Numbered from the stretch's first letter, positions 1 through 9,177 are shown. The stretch is DNA of 64,000 nt from CAIODY01 sp046051225 (GCA_046051225.1 JBJOOR010000005.1:173994-237993); one strand, 5' to 3'. Notes: a model not told the origin generated them from the sequence alone. Made by a program: numbers and translations.

Positions 1-195
1 GAAAAAACAATAGAAATAACAGATGTGTTGGGTCGTGTTATGGTGAGCTTGTCGAACCATATCAATCAACAAATCAAAAACTCATCCACTCAACAAATTC
101 AAATTGATGTGTCGGGTTTACCCAATGGCATATATTTTATAAAAGCCACCCAAGTAAATGGTAATGTGATGAATGGAAAATTTGTGAAAGAGTAA
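1..195 (+). CDS. C-terminal end of a T9SS-secreted protein (partial)
   Basis: The frame is open from the first base and stops at 193-195, so only the last 64 residues of a gene that begins outside the window are seen. They form a typical type A T9SS C-terminal sorting domain: a strand with VLGRV, then GLPNGIYFIKA, then a final GKFVKE. In this family the domain is recognised by the type IX secretion machinery and removed as the protein is attached to the cell surface. The function of the passenger cannot be judged from this piece. Confidence 0.8.
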   Translation, partial: EKTIEITDVLGRVMVSLSNHINQQIKNSSTQQIQIDVSGLPNGIYFIKATQVNGNVMNGKFVKE

Positions 196-482
196 AACGA
201 ATTTGCAAAATGGTATCCACATTCCATTTTCTAATTTATTGCACTCGTTGGTAATGTTGTTTTCAATTTGCAATGCAACCAATTCATTAAATATTGCGTC
301 AAACTATCAAATAGTTTTTACACAAATTGTAAGGCAAAAATAATTTGTTAGTAAATTTTATGAAAAAATAATTCATCTATCCTTGCGTTATTCAATCCTA
401 AAACTATTTTTGTGTTTCGAATAAAAATCAATTTAATTAATAAACAAAACGTTCAATTTTAAAAACTAAAATCAAAAGTATC

Positions 483-1313
483 ATGGCAGAAAACAAATCA
501 ACCAGCACACCAGCAGCAGCTTCAGGAAAAAACATGAGTTCTATGTTAGCAATGATTGTAATTCCTTTATCATTTGTAGTAGCATTTTGTCTTTGGAAAT
601 TTATGATGGGTAATGGTGCAAACTTTGAAGGTGGCAACAACGAGTTAGCGCCATTAAAAGGAAATTTTTTAGGAATAGTTTATAAAGGTGGTATTGTAGT
701 ACCCTTCTTAATCACATTCTTAATTACAGTATTAACTTTTACAATCGAGCGTTTGCTTACAATTATGAAAGCAAAAGGAAGCGGCAGTGTTTCATCTTTT
801 GTTCGCGATATTAAATACAGTTTAGAAACAGGAAACCTTGCAGCCGCTAAAGCCGCTTGCGACAAACAAAAAGGTTCGGTAGCTAATGTAGTAAAATCAG
901 CATTAGATAAATATGGCGAAATGTTGAATGAAACACATTTAACTCGTGATCAAAAAGTGATTGCCATTCAAAAAGAAGTAGAAGAAGCTACATCTTTAGA
1001 AATGCCAATGTTAGAAAAGAATTTAACCATCATAGCTACTATCGCATCTATTGCCACTTTGGGCGGTTTGTTCGGTACAGTATTAGGTATGATTCGTTCA
1101 TTCCAAGCCATGTCGGCTGCTGGTGCACCCGATGCATCTGCATTATCTACAGGTATCTCGGAAGCATTAATTAATACTGCTTTAGGTATTGGTACATCAG
1201 CTATTTCTATCATTATGTACAACTATTTTACATCAGCCATTGATGAATTAAGTTATGGTATTGAAGAAGCAGGTTTTACAATTACACAAACTTTTGCTTC
1301 AAAAAGCAACTAA
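483..1313 (+). CDS. exbB: ExbB/TolQ/MotA-family proton channel
   Basis: This is the inner-membrane proton channel subunit that, with ExbD, converts proton motive force into TonB movement. It has 276 residues. Hydrophobic segments lie at about 21-43, 68-88, 183-203 and 225-250. The last two carry the small-residue-rich pore helices of the family (LGGLFGTVLGMI and ALGIGTSAISII). The extra N-terminal segment is common in Bacteroidota versions. It is the first gene of an exbB-exbD-exbD-tonB operon. A gap of 113 nt holding a weak AT hairpin (1325-1350) separates it from the first exbD. TolQ is the alternative, but the downstream tonB favours ExbB. Confidence 0.9.
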   Translation: MAENKSTSTPAAASGKNMSSMLAMIVIPLSFVVAFCLWKFMMGNGANFEGGNNELAPLKGNFLGIVYKGGIVVPFLITFLITVLTFTIERLLTIMKAKGSGSVSSFVRDIKYSLETGNLAAAKAACDKQKGSVANVVKSALDKYGEMLNETHLTRDQKVIAIQKEVEEATSLEMPMLEKNLTIIATIASIATLGGLFGTVLGMIRSFQAMSAAGAPDASALSTGISEALINTALGIGTSAISIIMYNYFTSAIDELSYGIEEAGFTITQTFASKSN

Positions 1314-1426
1314 TTAATTAGTTGCACAAAAAAGGTTATTATTTTTTGTGGAAATGATTTTTTTAATCATCTCTAATCTTAAAATAGCTAACCATTTAAT
1401 CAATTACAAATAACTAATTTTATAAA

Positions 1427-2065
1427 ATGGGAAAAATAAAAATAAAGCGTAAAAGTACAACATTAGACATGACCGCAATGTGCGATGTGGCTTTCTTGTT
1501 GCTTACTTTTTTTATGCTTACCACACAGTTTCGTCCACCAGAACCACTAACCGTAGATTTTCCATCATCAATAGTAAGTATTCCAATTCCGAATAAAGAT
1601 TTGGCAGTAATTACCATTGGTAAAGATGGCAGAGTATTTTTGGATGTAGACCAACAGCAAGTTCGTGTACAAGCCTTAAACTTAATGGCTGAAAAATATA
1701 ATATTAAGTTTTCGAAAGAAGAACAAGTTGTGTTTTCAAACCTAGGACCATTTGGTGCACCCATGGGCAATTTTCAACAATTATTAAGCGCAACTCCCGA
1801 AACCCGTGATGCATTAGCATCTAAGATGCCAGGCATTGGGCTTGATACAAGTGAAAATTATACCAAATGCGAATTAATGGATTGGGTATTAACCTTGCGC
1901 CGAGTAAAACAAAGCAATGGTGGCTCGTTAAAAGTAGCCATTAAAGGCGATATGAAAACGCAATATCCAGCCGTTAAAACTGTAATGAATATACTGCAAA
2001 AACAGAATGTAAACCAATTTAGTTTAATTACCAATTTAGAGGCAAATCCTTTAACTAAAAAATAA
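1427..2065 (+). CDS. exbD: ExbD/TolR-family biopolymer transport protein (first copy)
   Basis: This is the periplasmic stator partner of ExbB. It has 212 residues, longer than the usual 130-150, with a single membrane helix near residues 18-38. The conserved ion-carrying Asp is at residue 20 (MCDVAFLLLTFF). The extended periplasmic part (about 60-200) contains an insertion not seen in the shorter second copy. Only 4 nt separate it from the next exbD, so the two are probably translated together. The pair suggests a mixed ExbD1/ExbD2 stator, which is inferred from gene order. Confidence 0.87.
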   Translation: MGKIKIKRKSTTLDMTAMCDVAFLLLTFFMLTTQFRPPEPLTVDFPSSIVSIPIPNKDLAVITIGKDGRVFLDVDQQQVRVQALNLMAEKYNIKFSKEEQVVFSNLGPFGAPMGNFQQLLSATPETRDALASKMPGIGLDTSENYTKCELMDWVLTLRRVKQSNGGSLKVAIKGDMKTQYPAVKTVMNILQKQNVNQFSLITNLEANPLTKK

Positions 2066-2069
2066 AATT

Positions 2070-2609
2070 ATGGCAGAAGTAAATACAGGGGGAGGAAAGA
2101 AAAGTTCCCCACGGGTTGATATGACTCCAATGGTTGATTTAGGATTTTTGTTAGTTACCTTTTTTATGGTTACCACCACTTTTAGTAAGCCAATGGTAAT
2201 GGAATTGGGTATGCCCGACAAAAACAATCCACCTGGTGAAAACATTAAGATAAAAGAATCGAGAGCTATTACTTTAATATTAGGAAGCGATAATCGTGTG
2301 TTTTATTATTTAGGAACGGGCGAACATCCAGAAGATACAAAAATTGAAGTTGGCTATTTTAACGATGGTAAAAAAAGTATTCGTCAGGCTATTTTAAGAA
2401 GAAAAGAAGAAGTAGCTGCCAACCCAAATCTTTCTGCTAAAGAACGAGCTGATGGAGCTGTGGTTTTAATAAAACCTGATGAAAAAAGTAATTACAAAAA
2501 TGTAGTAGATATTTTAGATGAAATGAAAATTTGCGACATTAAAGTATATGCTATCGTTGATATATCTAAACCAGAAAAAGAAATGATTCAAAATGTAGCT
2601 GTTGAATAA
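2070..2609 (+). CDS. exbD: ExbD/TolR-family biopolymer transport protein (second copy)
   Basis: This is the second ExbD-type protein of the operon, with 179 residues. The N-terminal cytoplasmic stretch leads into one membrane helix at about 22-42 with the conserved Asp at residue 23 (VDLGFLLVTFFMV). The rest is periplasmic. It starts 4 nt after the first exbD and lies 39 nt before tonB. Two divergent ExbD genes beside one ExbB are common in Bacteroidota. Whether both enter one complex cannot be read from sequence. Confidence 0.87.
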   Translation: MAEVNTGGGKKSSPRVDMTPMVDLGFLLVTFFMVTTTFSKPMVMELGMPDKNNPPGENIKIKESRAITLILGSDNRVFYYLGTGEHPEDTKIEVGYFNDGKKSIRQAILRRKEEVAANPNLSAKERADGAVVLIKPDEKSNYKNVVDILDEMKICDIKVYAIVDISKPEKEMIQNVAVE

Positions 2610-2648
2610 TAGCTGTATTTAATTTTCAATAAAATCAAATTCAAAAAC

Positions 2649-3449
2649 ATGGATTTAAACAAAATAAAAAATGCTGATTTAAATGATATTGTGTTCGATG
2701 GTCGCAATAAAATTTATGGTGCATATTTCTTACGTCGAGTGTATGATAAGCACGTTGCTCGTGGCTTTATCATTTCATTTATTACGTTTGCATTATGCTT
2801 GGCTGGGCCAGTAATTTGGAAAAAAATATTTAAAGATGCCCCAATTGAAAAGCAAAAAGTAAGCTTGGTTGATTTGGCTAATATTAAACCACCGCCGCCA
2901 GTTGATCCTAAAACACCACCGCCACCGCCTCCTCCTCCGCCGCCGCCTTTAAAAGCGACTATAAAATTTACACCTCCTGTAATTAAAAAGGATGAGGAAG
3001 TGCATGAAGATCCACCTAAACAAGAGGAAATTCAGAAAGTGGTAATTAGCGATAAAACGCAAGAAGGTAATAAAGATGGTGTTGATCAATTAGAAGTTGA
3101 CCCAGGTATTGGTAAAGAAGTAGATGCAAAGCCTACCATTTTTACATTTGTTGAGCAAATGCCATCGTATCCTGGCGGTGAAGATGCAATGTCGGAATTT
3201 TTAGGCGCTAACATTAAGTATCCTGCCAGAGCAAGAGAAAATCAAACTGAAGGTAAAGTAGTATTAACATTTGTAGTTAACGAAACAGGTGCAATTGGTG
3301 ATATTAGAATACTAAGAGATATTGGTGATGGTTGTGGTCAGGCAGCTGTTGATGCAGTAAAGAAAATGAAAAATTGGATACCAGGTAAACAAAATGGTAA
3401 GCCAGTTCAAGTTCAGTTTACTTTGCCTGTTCAAATGTCATTACAATAA
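2649..3449 (+). CDS. tonB: TonB-family energy transducer
   Basis: TonB transmits energy from ExbB/ExbD to outer-membrane TonB-dependent transporters. The 266-residue protein has a cytoplasmic start, a membrane helix at about 38-58 and a proline-rich periplasmic spacer at about 79-101, including a run of ten prolines. A C-terminal TonB domain from about 165 includes PSYPGGEDAM, YPARARENQTEGKVVLTFVV and a conserved end. The PGGxxA pattern is typical of Bacteroidota TonB proteins. It closes the operon and is followed by a bidirectional terminator shared with the convergent gene downstream. Confidence 0.92.
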   Translation: MDLNKIKNADLNDIVFDGRNKIYGAYFLRRVYDKHVARGFIISFITFALCLAGPVIWKKIFKDAPIEKQKVSLVDLANIKPPPPVDPKTPPPPPPPPPPPLKATIKFTPPVIKKDEEVHEDPPKQEEIQKVVISDKTQEGNKDGVDQLEVDPGIGKEVDAKPTIFTFVEQMPSYPGGEDAMSEFLGANIKYPARARENQTEGKVVLTFVVNETGAIGDIRILRDIGDGCGQAAVDAVKKMKNWIPGKQNGKPVQVQFTLPVQMSLQ

Positions 3450-3471
3450 AATTATAAATAGTTAGATTATT

Positions 3472-3506
3472 AAAAAGGTTGGGTTAGCAATAAGCCAGCC
3501 TTTTTT
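3472..3506. terminator. Bidirectional terminator between tonB and the YkuK-like gene
   Basis: AAAAAGGTTGG pairs with CCAGCCTTTTT (one G-T wobble) across a 12-nt loop. U-tracts form on both strands, which suits the two convergent genes that end at 3449 and 3509. Confidence 0.75.
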
Positions 3507-3508
3507 AT

Positions 3509-3979
3509 TTATAAAGCCTTATCAGCGCAGCAACTACTGGCAAAGGCTTCGGGTTTTGCCTTGAAAATAAACCCCATTCCTAAGATATACCCCATAGCCT
3601 CTTTTAAAGCAACATTGCTGTTAAAATTAGGTTGGGTATTGATGTCTGCATGAACTTCCATTTCTATTTTATATTCTTCAAATAATGAGCAAAGTTCGTA
3701 TGCTACTTCAATTGATTTACTTACTTCCATTAGCATTCGTTCTTTTAAAGAAAATTTTTGGTTGCTCGAAAAATTATTGATAAACATAAAGCCTCCGCAT
3801 TTCTCTCTAAGAAAAACAATTACAGTAGCAAATTCAGTAATAGAGCCTTTTATTTGCGAATCTGTACCAATACAAACTTTCAGTTTTCTGTTCTGTAATT
3901 TTTCTTTTTCTAAAGTAATTTTTACTGAATTTTTCAAATCAGATTCAATAGGTTCTCCATTTAATTTGTGCCAATTCAT
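3509..3979 (-). CDS. YkuK/DUF458-family RNase H-fold protein
   Basis: The 156-residue protein matches the YkuK (DUF458) family, which has a predicted RNase H-like fold. The N-terminal WHKLNGE element, the strand-turn GTDSQIKG near residue 38 with its acidic residue, and the later HADIN motif near 111 are the recognisable parts. The molecular function of the family is not established. The gene stands alone, convergent with the tonB operon and divergent from rpmE2. The assignment rests on motif recognition. Confidence 0.7.
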   Translation of the reverse strand: MNWHKLNGEPIESDLKNSVKITLEKEKLQNRKLKVCIGTDSQIKGSITEFATVIVFLREKCGGFMFINNFSSNQKFSLKERMLMEVSKSIEVAYELCSLFEEYKIEMEVHADINTQPNFNSNVALKEAMGYILGMGFIFKAKPEAFASSCCADKAL

Positions 3980-4063
3980 AGCAATAAAATTTAATTAATT
4001 GAAAGGTAACCAGGTTAGTATGATTGAACCAAAAATGTTGTACACTTATATATTAAATTTAGA

Positions 4064-4094
4064 TTTGTTTTTTTAGATAATAAATCTATCTTTG
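4064..4094 (+). promoter_or_regulatory. Bacteroidota-type promoter of rpmE2
   Basis: TTTG at 4064-4067 and TATCTTTG at 4087-4094 are separated by 19 nt, matching the -33 TTTG / -7 TAnnTTTG pattern of the Bacteroidota primary sigma factor. The start codon lies 31 nt downstream of the -7 box. Confidence 0.7.
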
Positions 4095-4125
4095 CACTCC
4101 AATTAAAAAAATAATTCAAAGCAAA

Positions 4126-4380
4126 ATGAAGCAGAACATTCACCCTACTACTTATAGAAAGGTTGTATTTAAAGACATGTCGAACGAATATATGTTCTTA
4201 AGTGGCTCTTGTGCCGCATCTAAAGAAACTATTAAATGGGAAGATGGTAATGAATATCCAGTTATCAAATTGGAGATTTCACATACAAGTCATCCTTATT
4301 TCACAGGCAAAATGAAATTTATTGATACGGCAGGTCGTATTGATAAATTTAAAAAGAAATACGCAGCAAAGGCAAAATAA
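4126..4380 (+). CDS. rpmE2: 50S ribosomal protein L31 type B
   Basis: The 84-residue protein is L31 of the large ribosomal subunit. It begins MKQNIHPTTYRKVVF and ends with the basic IDKFKKKYAAKAK tail. The CxxC zinc-binding pairs of the A-type protein are absent, so this is the zinc-independent B type. It is monocistronic, with a clear upstream promoter and a strong hairpin terminator only 20 nt after the stop. Confidence 0.95.
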   Translation: MKQNIHPTTYRKVVFKDMSNEYMFLSGSCAASKETIKWEDGNEYPVIKLEISHTSHPYFTGKMKFIDTAGRIDKFKKKYAAKAK

Positions 4381-4399
4381 TTTTGCTAACATTGTATTT

Positions 4400-4440
4400 A
4401 AAGCTGTTTCAAATAATTTTATTTGAAACAGCTTTTTTTA
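4400..4440 (+). terminator. Rho-independent terminator of rpmE2
   Basis: A perfect 15-bp stem (AAAGCTGTTTCAAAT with ATTTGAAACAGCTTT) with a 6-nt loop is followed by a T-run. Confidence 0.9.
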
Positions 4441-4505
4441 TTTTATAAATCATTGTTCAATGAAATAATATTTTTCTAAATTGCAATTCAATTTAATTCT
4501 TTAAA

Positions 4506-6647
4506 ATGCGAACATTAAAAGTAGTTGTACAAATTTTTATACTTATTGTTTTATTCAGCATTAGTTCACATGCTCAAGATTCGCTTTTTCTTGAGCGACA
4601 AATGTTGAACGAAACTACAAATCTACCTAACGAAAACATTGATGTATCAAAGATTGGCAGTTTTACAATCAATTTTTTTAACTTAAATAATAGAAGAAAT
4701 ATCGTTGCTAATAAATTGGGCAATCAAAAGTTAACAGCTCACAGCGCTAATAATATAGCTATTTATTATTTTCAACAAAGCGATTTTAAAAATGCTGAAA
4801 TATATTTTGAACAAGCTATGCAAGCACAAAATATGTTGGGCAATCCTAAGGCATTATCTATTCTTACAGCAAGATTGGCTTATGTATTTGATAGAGCAGG
4901 CAATGATGATAGAGCATTAGAATTATATAAACAATCATTGAAAAATTTTCAGCAATTGAAGTTGGATAAACAATTGGCAGAAGTAAATTATTTGATAAGT
5001 AAATTGTATGTAAAAATTAATAAGGCTGATGAAGCCGAACAGTTTTTGAAATCGGGTATTGATGCTAGTCAAGCAGCAAATACTAAGGCTTTGGGTAATA
5101 AAATGAGTAATTTATTACAATCAATCGATCAAAGTAAAAAGGAACGCAATACAAGATTGTTGCAATTGTTAGCCATTGAAAATGGTGGATTTAATGGAAT
5201 GAGCAATGTGCAAAAAGGAAAAGTGTGTAAAGAAATTGGGTTTAATTATTGGGGTGGAAGTGAATTTGAAAAAGCAAATAATTATTTTAATAAAAGTGCT
5301 GGTTTTTTTGCAAGTAGTGGCGAAATGCCCGAAAATGAAGAGTTTGCAGCCGATATGGTTTCGCAAGCAGGTTTTTTTAAGCCAATTGATGCAGGTACAA
5401 TGAAAGATGCAAGCGAACGGTATGACCAAATTAGGGATAGTTTATTAAAGCGAATGGTAACCAATAAACGAGATAAAAGTCAATTAGATAAAGCCTTTTC
5501 AACTGCTTATGCCAACTTGAGTCAAGATGAAATTAGAAAATTAAATTTGTCTACCGATGATTTAATTAAACGATTAATCATTGAAAAAGATTCTTTATCA
5601 AAGGCTGAATTGAATTATAATGATGATGAAATTATAGCTAAGGAAAATTTGATTAAACAGTTGATGAAAGAAAAAGAATTGCAGGCTTTAGCCATGAAAG
5701 CAAAAGAGTTGGAATTGGAAAAAGGCAGATACTTTAAATATTGGGCAATGGCTGGGGCAGCGGTTTTGCTGCTCATTGCCATTTTTATTTTTATTATTTA
5801 TAGGAATAATCAACGAGCTTTGGTAAAAACAAAAAAGGCTTATAAAGAATTGAATGAAACGCATTTAAAATTAAAAAACACACAAGAGCAATTAGTACAA
5901 TCAGAAAAAATGGCTGGGCTTGGGCAGCTTACTGCTGGCGTTGCACACGAAATAAATAACCCGATAAATTTTGTAAGCAGCAGCATTGGTTCATTAAAAC
6001 GTGATGTGGATGATTTGAAATTATTATTGAAAACATATCAAGACAAACCCAATGAGGCTGATGCTTTGGCGAAACAGTTGGATATTGATTACACCGTAAA
6101 AGAAATTGATGAATTGATGTTGGGCATTACTGAAGGCGCCAACAGAACATCAGAAATTGTTAAGGGTTTACGCAATTTTAGCCGTACCGATGAAGCAGAA
6201 AAAAAGAATGCCAACATCAACGAATGTTTGGATTCAACAATTATGATTTTGCAAACAAAATTGAAAGATAAAAATATTGACTTGAAAAAACAATTTGCTC
6301 AACTGCCTGATATTGCTTGCTATCCGGGTCAATTGAATCAAGTGTTTATGAATATTATTTCGAACGCTGCCGATGCGATTGACGGAAATAATGGCGAAAT
6401 AAATATTGCTACAAAAAAAGAAAACAACAATATTATTGTTTCAATAAAAGATAATGGCAAAGGCATGACGGATGAAGTGAAGAAAAAAATATTCGACCCG
6501 TTCTTCACAACAAAAGATGTAGGAAGTGGCACAGGCTTGGGTTTGAGCATTGCTTATGGTATCATGGAAAAGCACAACGCCAAAATTGAAGTGCAAAGTG
6601 AAGTGGGTAAGGGCAGTGATTTTTTAATTACGTTGCCAATTGTTTAA
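4506..6647 (+). CDS. TPR-containing sensor histidine kinase
   Basis: This is a 713-residue membrane histidine kinase. A signal peptide (about 1-24, ending SSHAQD) is followed by an exported helical region with TPR-like repeats (about 70-210 and beyond). Next come a membrane helix at about 411-433, a short coiled coil, a HisKA domain with the phosphoacceptor His481 (LTAGVAHEINNP), and a HATPase_c domain. The HATPase has an N box near 611 (NQVFMNIISNAADAI) and late G boxes (GSGTGLGLSI). No receiver or DNA-binding domain is fused, so it needs a separate response regulator. The likely partner is the relay at 9.2-14 kb. Its kinase core closely resembles that of the 9245 kinase. The signal sensed by the TPRs is unknown. 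Confidence 0.88.
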   Translation: MRTLKVVVQIFILIVLFSISSHAQDSLFLERQMLNETTNLPNENIDVSKIGSFTINFFNLNNRRNIVANKLGNQKLTAHSANNIAIYYFQQSDFKNAEIYFEQAMQAQNMLGNPKALSILTARLAYVFDRAGNDDRALELYKQSLKNFQQLKLDKQLAEVNYLISKLYVKINKADEAEQFLKSGIDASQAANTKALGNKMSNLLQSIDQSKKERNTRLLQLLAIENGGFNGMSNVQKGKVCKEIGFNYWGGSEFEKANNYFNKSAGFFASSGEMPENEEFAADMVSQAGFFKPIDAGTMKDASERYDQIRDSLLKRMVTNKRDKSQLDKAFSTAYANLSQDEIRKLNLSTDDLIKRLIIEKDSLSKAELNYNDDEIIAKENLIKQLMKEKELQALAMKAKELELEKGRYFKYWAMAGAAVLLLIAIFIFIIYRNNQRALVKTKKAYKELNETHLKLKNTQEQLVQSEKMAGLGQLTAGVAHEINNPINFVSSSIGSLKRDVDDLKLLLKTYQDKPNEADALAKQLDIDYTVKEIDELMLGITEGANRTSEIVKGLRNFSRTDEAEKKNANINECLDSTIMILQTKLKDKNIDLKKQFAQLPDIACYPGQLNQVFMNIISNAADAIDGNNGEINIATKKENNNIIVSIKDNGKGMTDEVKKKIFDPFFTTKDVGSGTGLGLSIAYGIMEKHNAKIEVQSEVGKGSDFLITLPIV

Positions 6648-6747
6648 AATCAGTTAAGCAGTTTTTTTGTTTGATAAGATTACTAATGAATTAAAGTTTT
6701 CCATTCAGATTTTTTTATATTGTGCCATCTAAAAACCACTCAACCAC

Positions 6748-7461
6748 ATGCGTAAATTCAAATTTCCTGATTACACCAAAGTAATCATTTTCCTTACTGT
6801 AATGAATCTTATCATCATGACCATTCGCAATTGGTATGTTGATAATGCCGTGTTTAATTTTTTATGGCGAAATTTATGGTCGAGCTTCTGTCCATTGCTG
6901 GTAGCCACTTTGCTGCTCATCTTCAACGAAAAAATAAATAAATTTTTCTTTTGGATTGGATGCTTTGTGTGGCTCATTTTTTACCCTAATGCACCTTACA
7001 TGATTAGTGATTTAATTCACAACGATTTAGACCCTTCAAAAATTCCGAATCAAGTAATTTATGATACCATCATCATTTTTTCGATAGCCATGTTGTCGCT
7101 TTTTTATGGTTTCATTTCGATGAAAATTATTTTCAACCTCATCTTTAATCGCTACAATAAAATGATTGCAAATGGTGCGGTTGCTGTTACATTAATTTTG
7201 AGCAGCGTAGGTTTTTATATGGGCAGATTATTGGCTTCGGGCATACCTTATGGCAACGGATTATTGTATTCGTGGGAATTATTTATTCATCCAATTGTGG
7301 TGTTGAAAGTGGTTTGGCATGCGTTGTTTCCTATTGGGCAACACATACCCGATTACTTACTGATGCTGCTTTTCGGCATTGTGCAATACATGGTAATGAT
7401 GATGATAAAAGATGTGGGCGATGTGCAACGAGTGGAAGTAAGCGACACTTCGGCAACTTAA
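6748..7461 (+). CDS. DUF1361-family integral membrane protein
   Basis: The 237-residue protein is almost entirely hydrophobic, with about seven membrane segments. It carries the family hallmark FYPNAPYMISDLIHND at about 74-89. DUF1361 proteins have no known function. It starts 100 nt after the TPR kinase and is followed 38 nt later by another membrane protein, so the two may be co-transcribed. Any signalling role is only inferred from position. Confidence 0.75.
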   Translation: MRKFKFPDYTKVIIFLTVMNLIIMTIRNWYVDNAVFNFLWRNLWSSFCPLLVATLLLIFNEKINKFFFWIGCFVWLIFYPNAPYMISDLIHNDLDPSKIPNQVIYDTIIIFSIAMLSLFYGFISMKIIFNLIFNRYNKMIANGAVAVTLILSSVGFYMGRLLASGIPYGNGLLYSWELFIHPIVVLKVVWHALFPIGQHIPDYLLMLLFGIVQYMVMMMIKDVGDVQRVEVSDTSAT

Positions 7462-7499
7462 TTTTTTCAAAAAAATAATTCAAAAAAAAACTAAAAATC

Positions 7500-8693
7500 A
7501 TGACCGATTTAAAAAAAGTAACCTACTTATCTGGATCAATTTTAGCCATTGTTTTTTTACCGTGGTTAGGTTCTTACATCAACTTTGGTGGCGTATTTCC
7601 ACCACACTTTTTCGATTACCCCATGTTAGCACCGATGAGCAAATCAGGGTTTAGTTGGAAAGTATTTATTGTCTGCGTCATCTTATTTATTGGCGTCATC
7701 ACGTTGTATGTTTTCCCAAGTTTGTTTGGTTTCAAACAACAACCAATTGAGCCACGGAAGCCAGTTGTGAAAGTAAAATTACCAATATGGTTTTGGATTG
7801 GATTATTTTTTTGGGGCAGTGCTTTGTTGCTTTTATGGACAAAAGCAACCGCACCAAAATGGTATTTGCATTGGAGCGATATGCCATTGTTTTGGGGCTT
7901 TGTGTTGATGTTGGATGGATGGGTTTATGTTCGCAATGGCGGTAAATCTTTAATCAGAAATGTGCCGCAAGAAATTGTAGCCATCGGCATTGTATCAGCA
8001 GGCGGATGGATGCTATTCGAATATTTAAACTTCTTCGTTCACTTCGATTGGTACTATCCATTTGGCAATATTATTTCGCAAGAACAATTTTTATTGTACG
8101 CCATTTTAATCTCATCAGGCTTGCTCACAGTGGCTTTCGAGTGGTATAGTTTGTTTCAAACATTTCCAATTTTTCAAAACAGATTTTCAAACGGTGTAAA
8201 AATTATTGTGCCTGAAAAATGGAAAAACTATTTGATTTATCTCTCACTTTTTTTCTTGATTGCAGCAGGAATTTTTCCAAATATTTTCTTTTGGTCATTG
8301 TGGATTGCACCAGCTTTGTTGTTGGCTTTGGTGATTGATAAATGTGGTGTTTGGTCGCCGTTAAGAGCCATTGGGCAAGGCAATTGGAATCCTGTTTTAG
8401 TTTTTGCACTCACTTATTTTTGTGCAGGATTGGTATTGGAATGTCAAAATTATTTTAGTGCCATTCATGCCGCTGATAGAACAATAACTTTTACCGCAGC
8501 ACCAGCTTTTTGGCAATACGATTTGCCTTACATCAACGATTTTCATTTGTTCGAAATGCCAGTAGTTGGCTTTATGGGCTACCTGCCATTTAGCGGTTAT
8601 TGCTGGCTTTGGTGGATTGCTTGCGCTACTATCATGGGCATCGATTCTAAATTTTTTAAAGAAGAACCGATGGAGCCGAATTATGTGAAGTGA
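7500..8693 (+). CDS. Uncharacterised polytopic membrane protein
   Basis: The 397-residue protein has roughly ten predicted membrane segments, with many Trp and Phe residues at the interfaces. There is no signal peptide and no motif that I can place in a named family with confidence. The C-terminal half has a conserved-looking stretch, FEMPVVGFMGYLPFSGYCW (about 354-372), preceded by several aromatic-rich helices. It follows the DUF1361 gene by 38 nt, and both have the same hydrophobic character. It is not a recognisable transporter, and I assign no function. Confidence 0.7.
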   Translation: MTDLKKVTYLSGSILAIVFLPWLGSYINFGGVFPPHFFDYPMLAPMSKSGFSWKVFIVCVILFIGVITLYVFPSLFGFKQQPIEPRKPVVKVKLPIWFWIGLFFWGSALLLLWTKATAPKWYLHWSDMPLFWGFVLMLDGWVYVRNGGKSLIRNVPQEIVAIGIVSAGGWMLFEYLNFFVHFDWYYPFGNIISQEQFLLYAILISSGLLTVAFEWYSLFQTFPIFQNRFSNGVKIIVPEKWKNYLIYLSLFFLIAAGIFPNIFFWSLWIAPALLLALVIDKCGVWSPLRAIGQGNWNPVLVFALTYFCAGLVLECQNYFSAIHAADRTITFTAAPAFWQYDLPYINDFHLFEMPVVGFMGYLPFSGYCWLWWIACATIMGIDSKFFKEEPMEPNYVK

Positions 8694-8734
8694 TATCAAT
8701 TTTAAAATCTTTAATTTTTATAAAATAAAATAGC

Positions 8735-8917
8735 ATGCTTACAAAAGGATTGGTAAAAAAAACAATAGATAAACTGCCGCTTTCATTCACTTTAGATGAA
8801 TTGATTGATGAATTGATTTTTGTTGAAAAAGTCGAAAATGGAATTGCTCAATCAGAAAATAATCAAACCAATAGCAAACAAGAAGCGAAAGCAAAATTGA
8901 AAAAATGGTTGAAGTAA
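8735..8917 (+). CDS. Small antitoxin-like protein
   Basis: The 60-residue protein is charged and helical (TIDKLPLSFTLDELIDELIFVEKV, shown here as two joined halves: TIDKLPLSFT and LDELIDELIFVEKV), with a lysine-rich end. Its stop overlaps the start of the ParE-like gene by 13 nt, the usual arrangement of an antitoxin before its toxin. It has no obvious DNA-binding fold at this length. The antitoxin call rests on size, order and the overlap. Confidence 0.6.
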   Translation: MLTKGLVKKTIDKLPLSFTLDELIDELIFVEKVENGIAQSENNQTNSKQEAKAKLKKWLK

Positions 8918-9177
8918 AAGTAACTGATGCAGCCATTGATGATTTGCATACAATTGCCGAATACATTGCAAAAAATTCAGTTCGCTATGCTCAAATTACT
9001 GTAAATACATTGTTTGAAAGTGTATTCATTTTAGAAGAATTACCTTATGCAGGGAAGGTTGTAAAGGAGTTTAACAAACCGTCAATTCGTGAATTGGTAA
9101 GAGAGAATTACAGAATTGTTTATCGAATAGTAAACGAACATAGAATTGATATTCTTACTTTTCATCACAGCAAATGA
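8905..9177 (+). CDS. RelE/ParE-family toxin
   Basis: The 90-residue protein has the RelE/ParE fold pattern. An N-terminal VEVKVTDAAIDDLHTIAEYI strand-helix leads to the LPYAGKVV turn, the RELVRENYRIVYRI strand pair and a C-terminal IDILTFHHSK. ParE proteins poison DNA gyrase and RelE proteins cleave mRNA on the ribosome. The RELVRENYRIVYR element is common in the ParE branch. Together with the overlapping 60-residue gene it forms a type II toxin-antitoxin module inside the signalling locus. Confidence 0.8.
   Translation: MVEVKVTDAAIDDLHTIAEYIAKNSVRYAQITVNTLFESVFILEELPYAGKVVKEFNKPSIRELVRENYRIVYRIVNEHRIDILTFHHSK

Noticed and set aside
1325..1350. Hairpin between exbB and the first exbD
   Set aside because: The stem is mostly A-T and there is no strong T-run, so it may be chance. 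The operon is probably still co-transcribed.
7272..7478. Plus-strand ORF overlapping the end of the DUF1361 gene
   Set aside because: It lies in another frame of a clear membrane-protein gene and has no features of its own.
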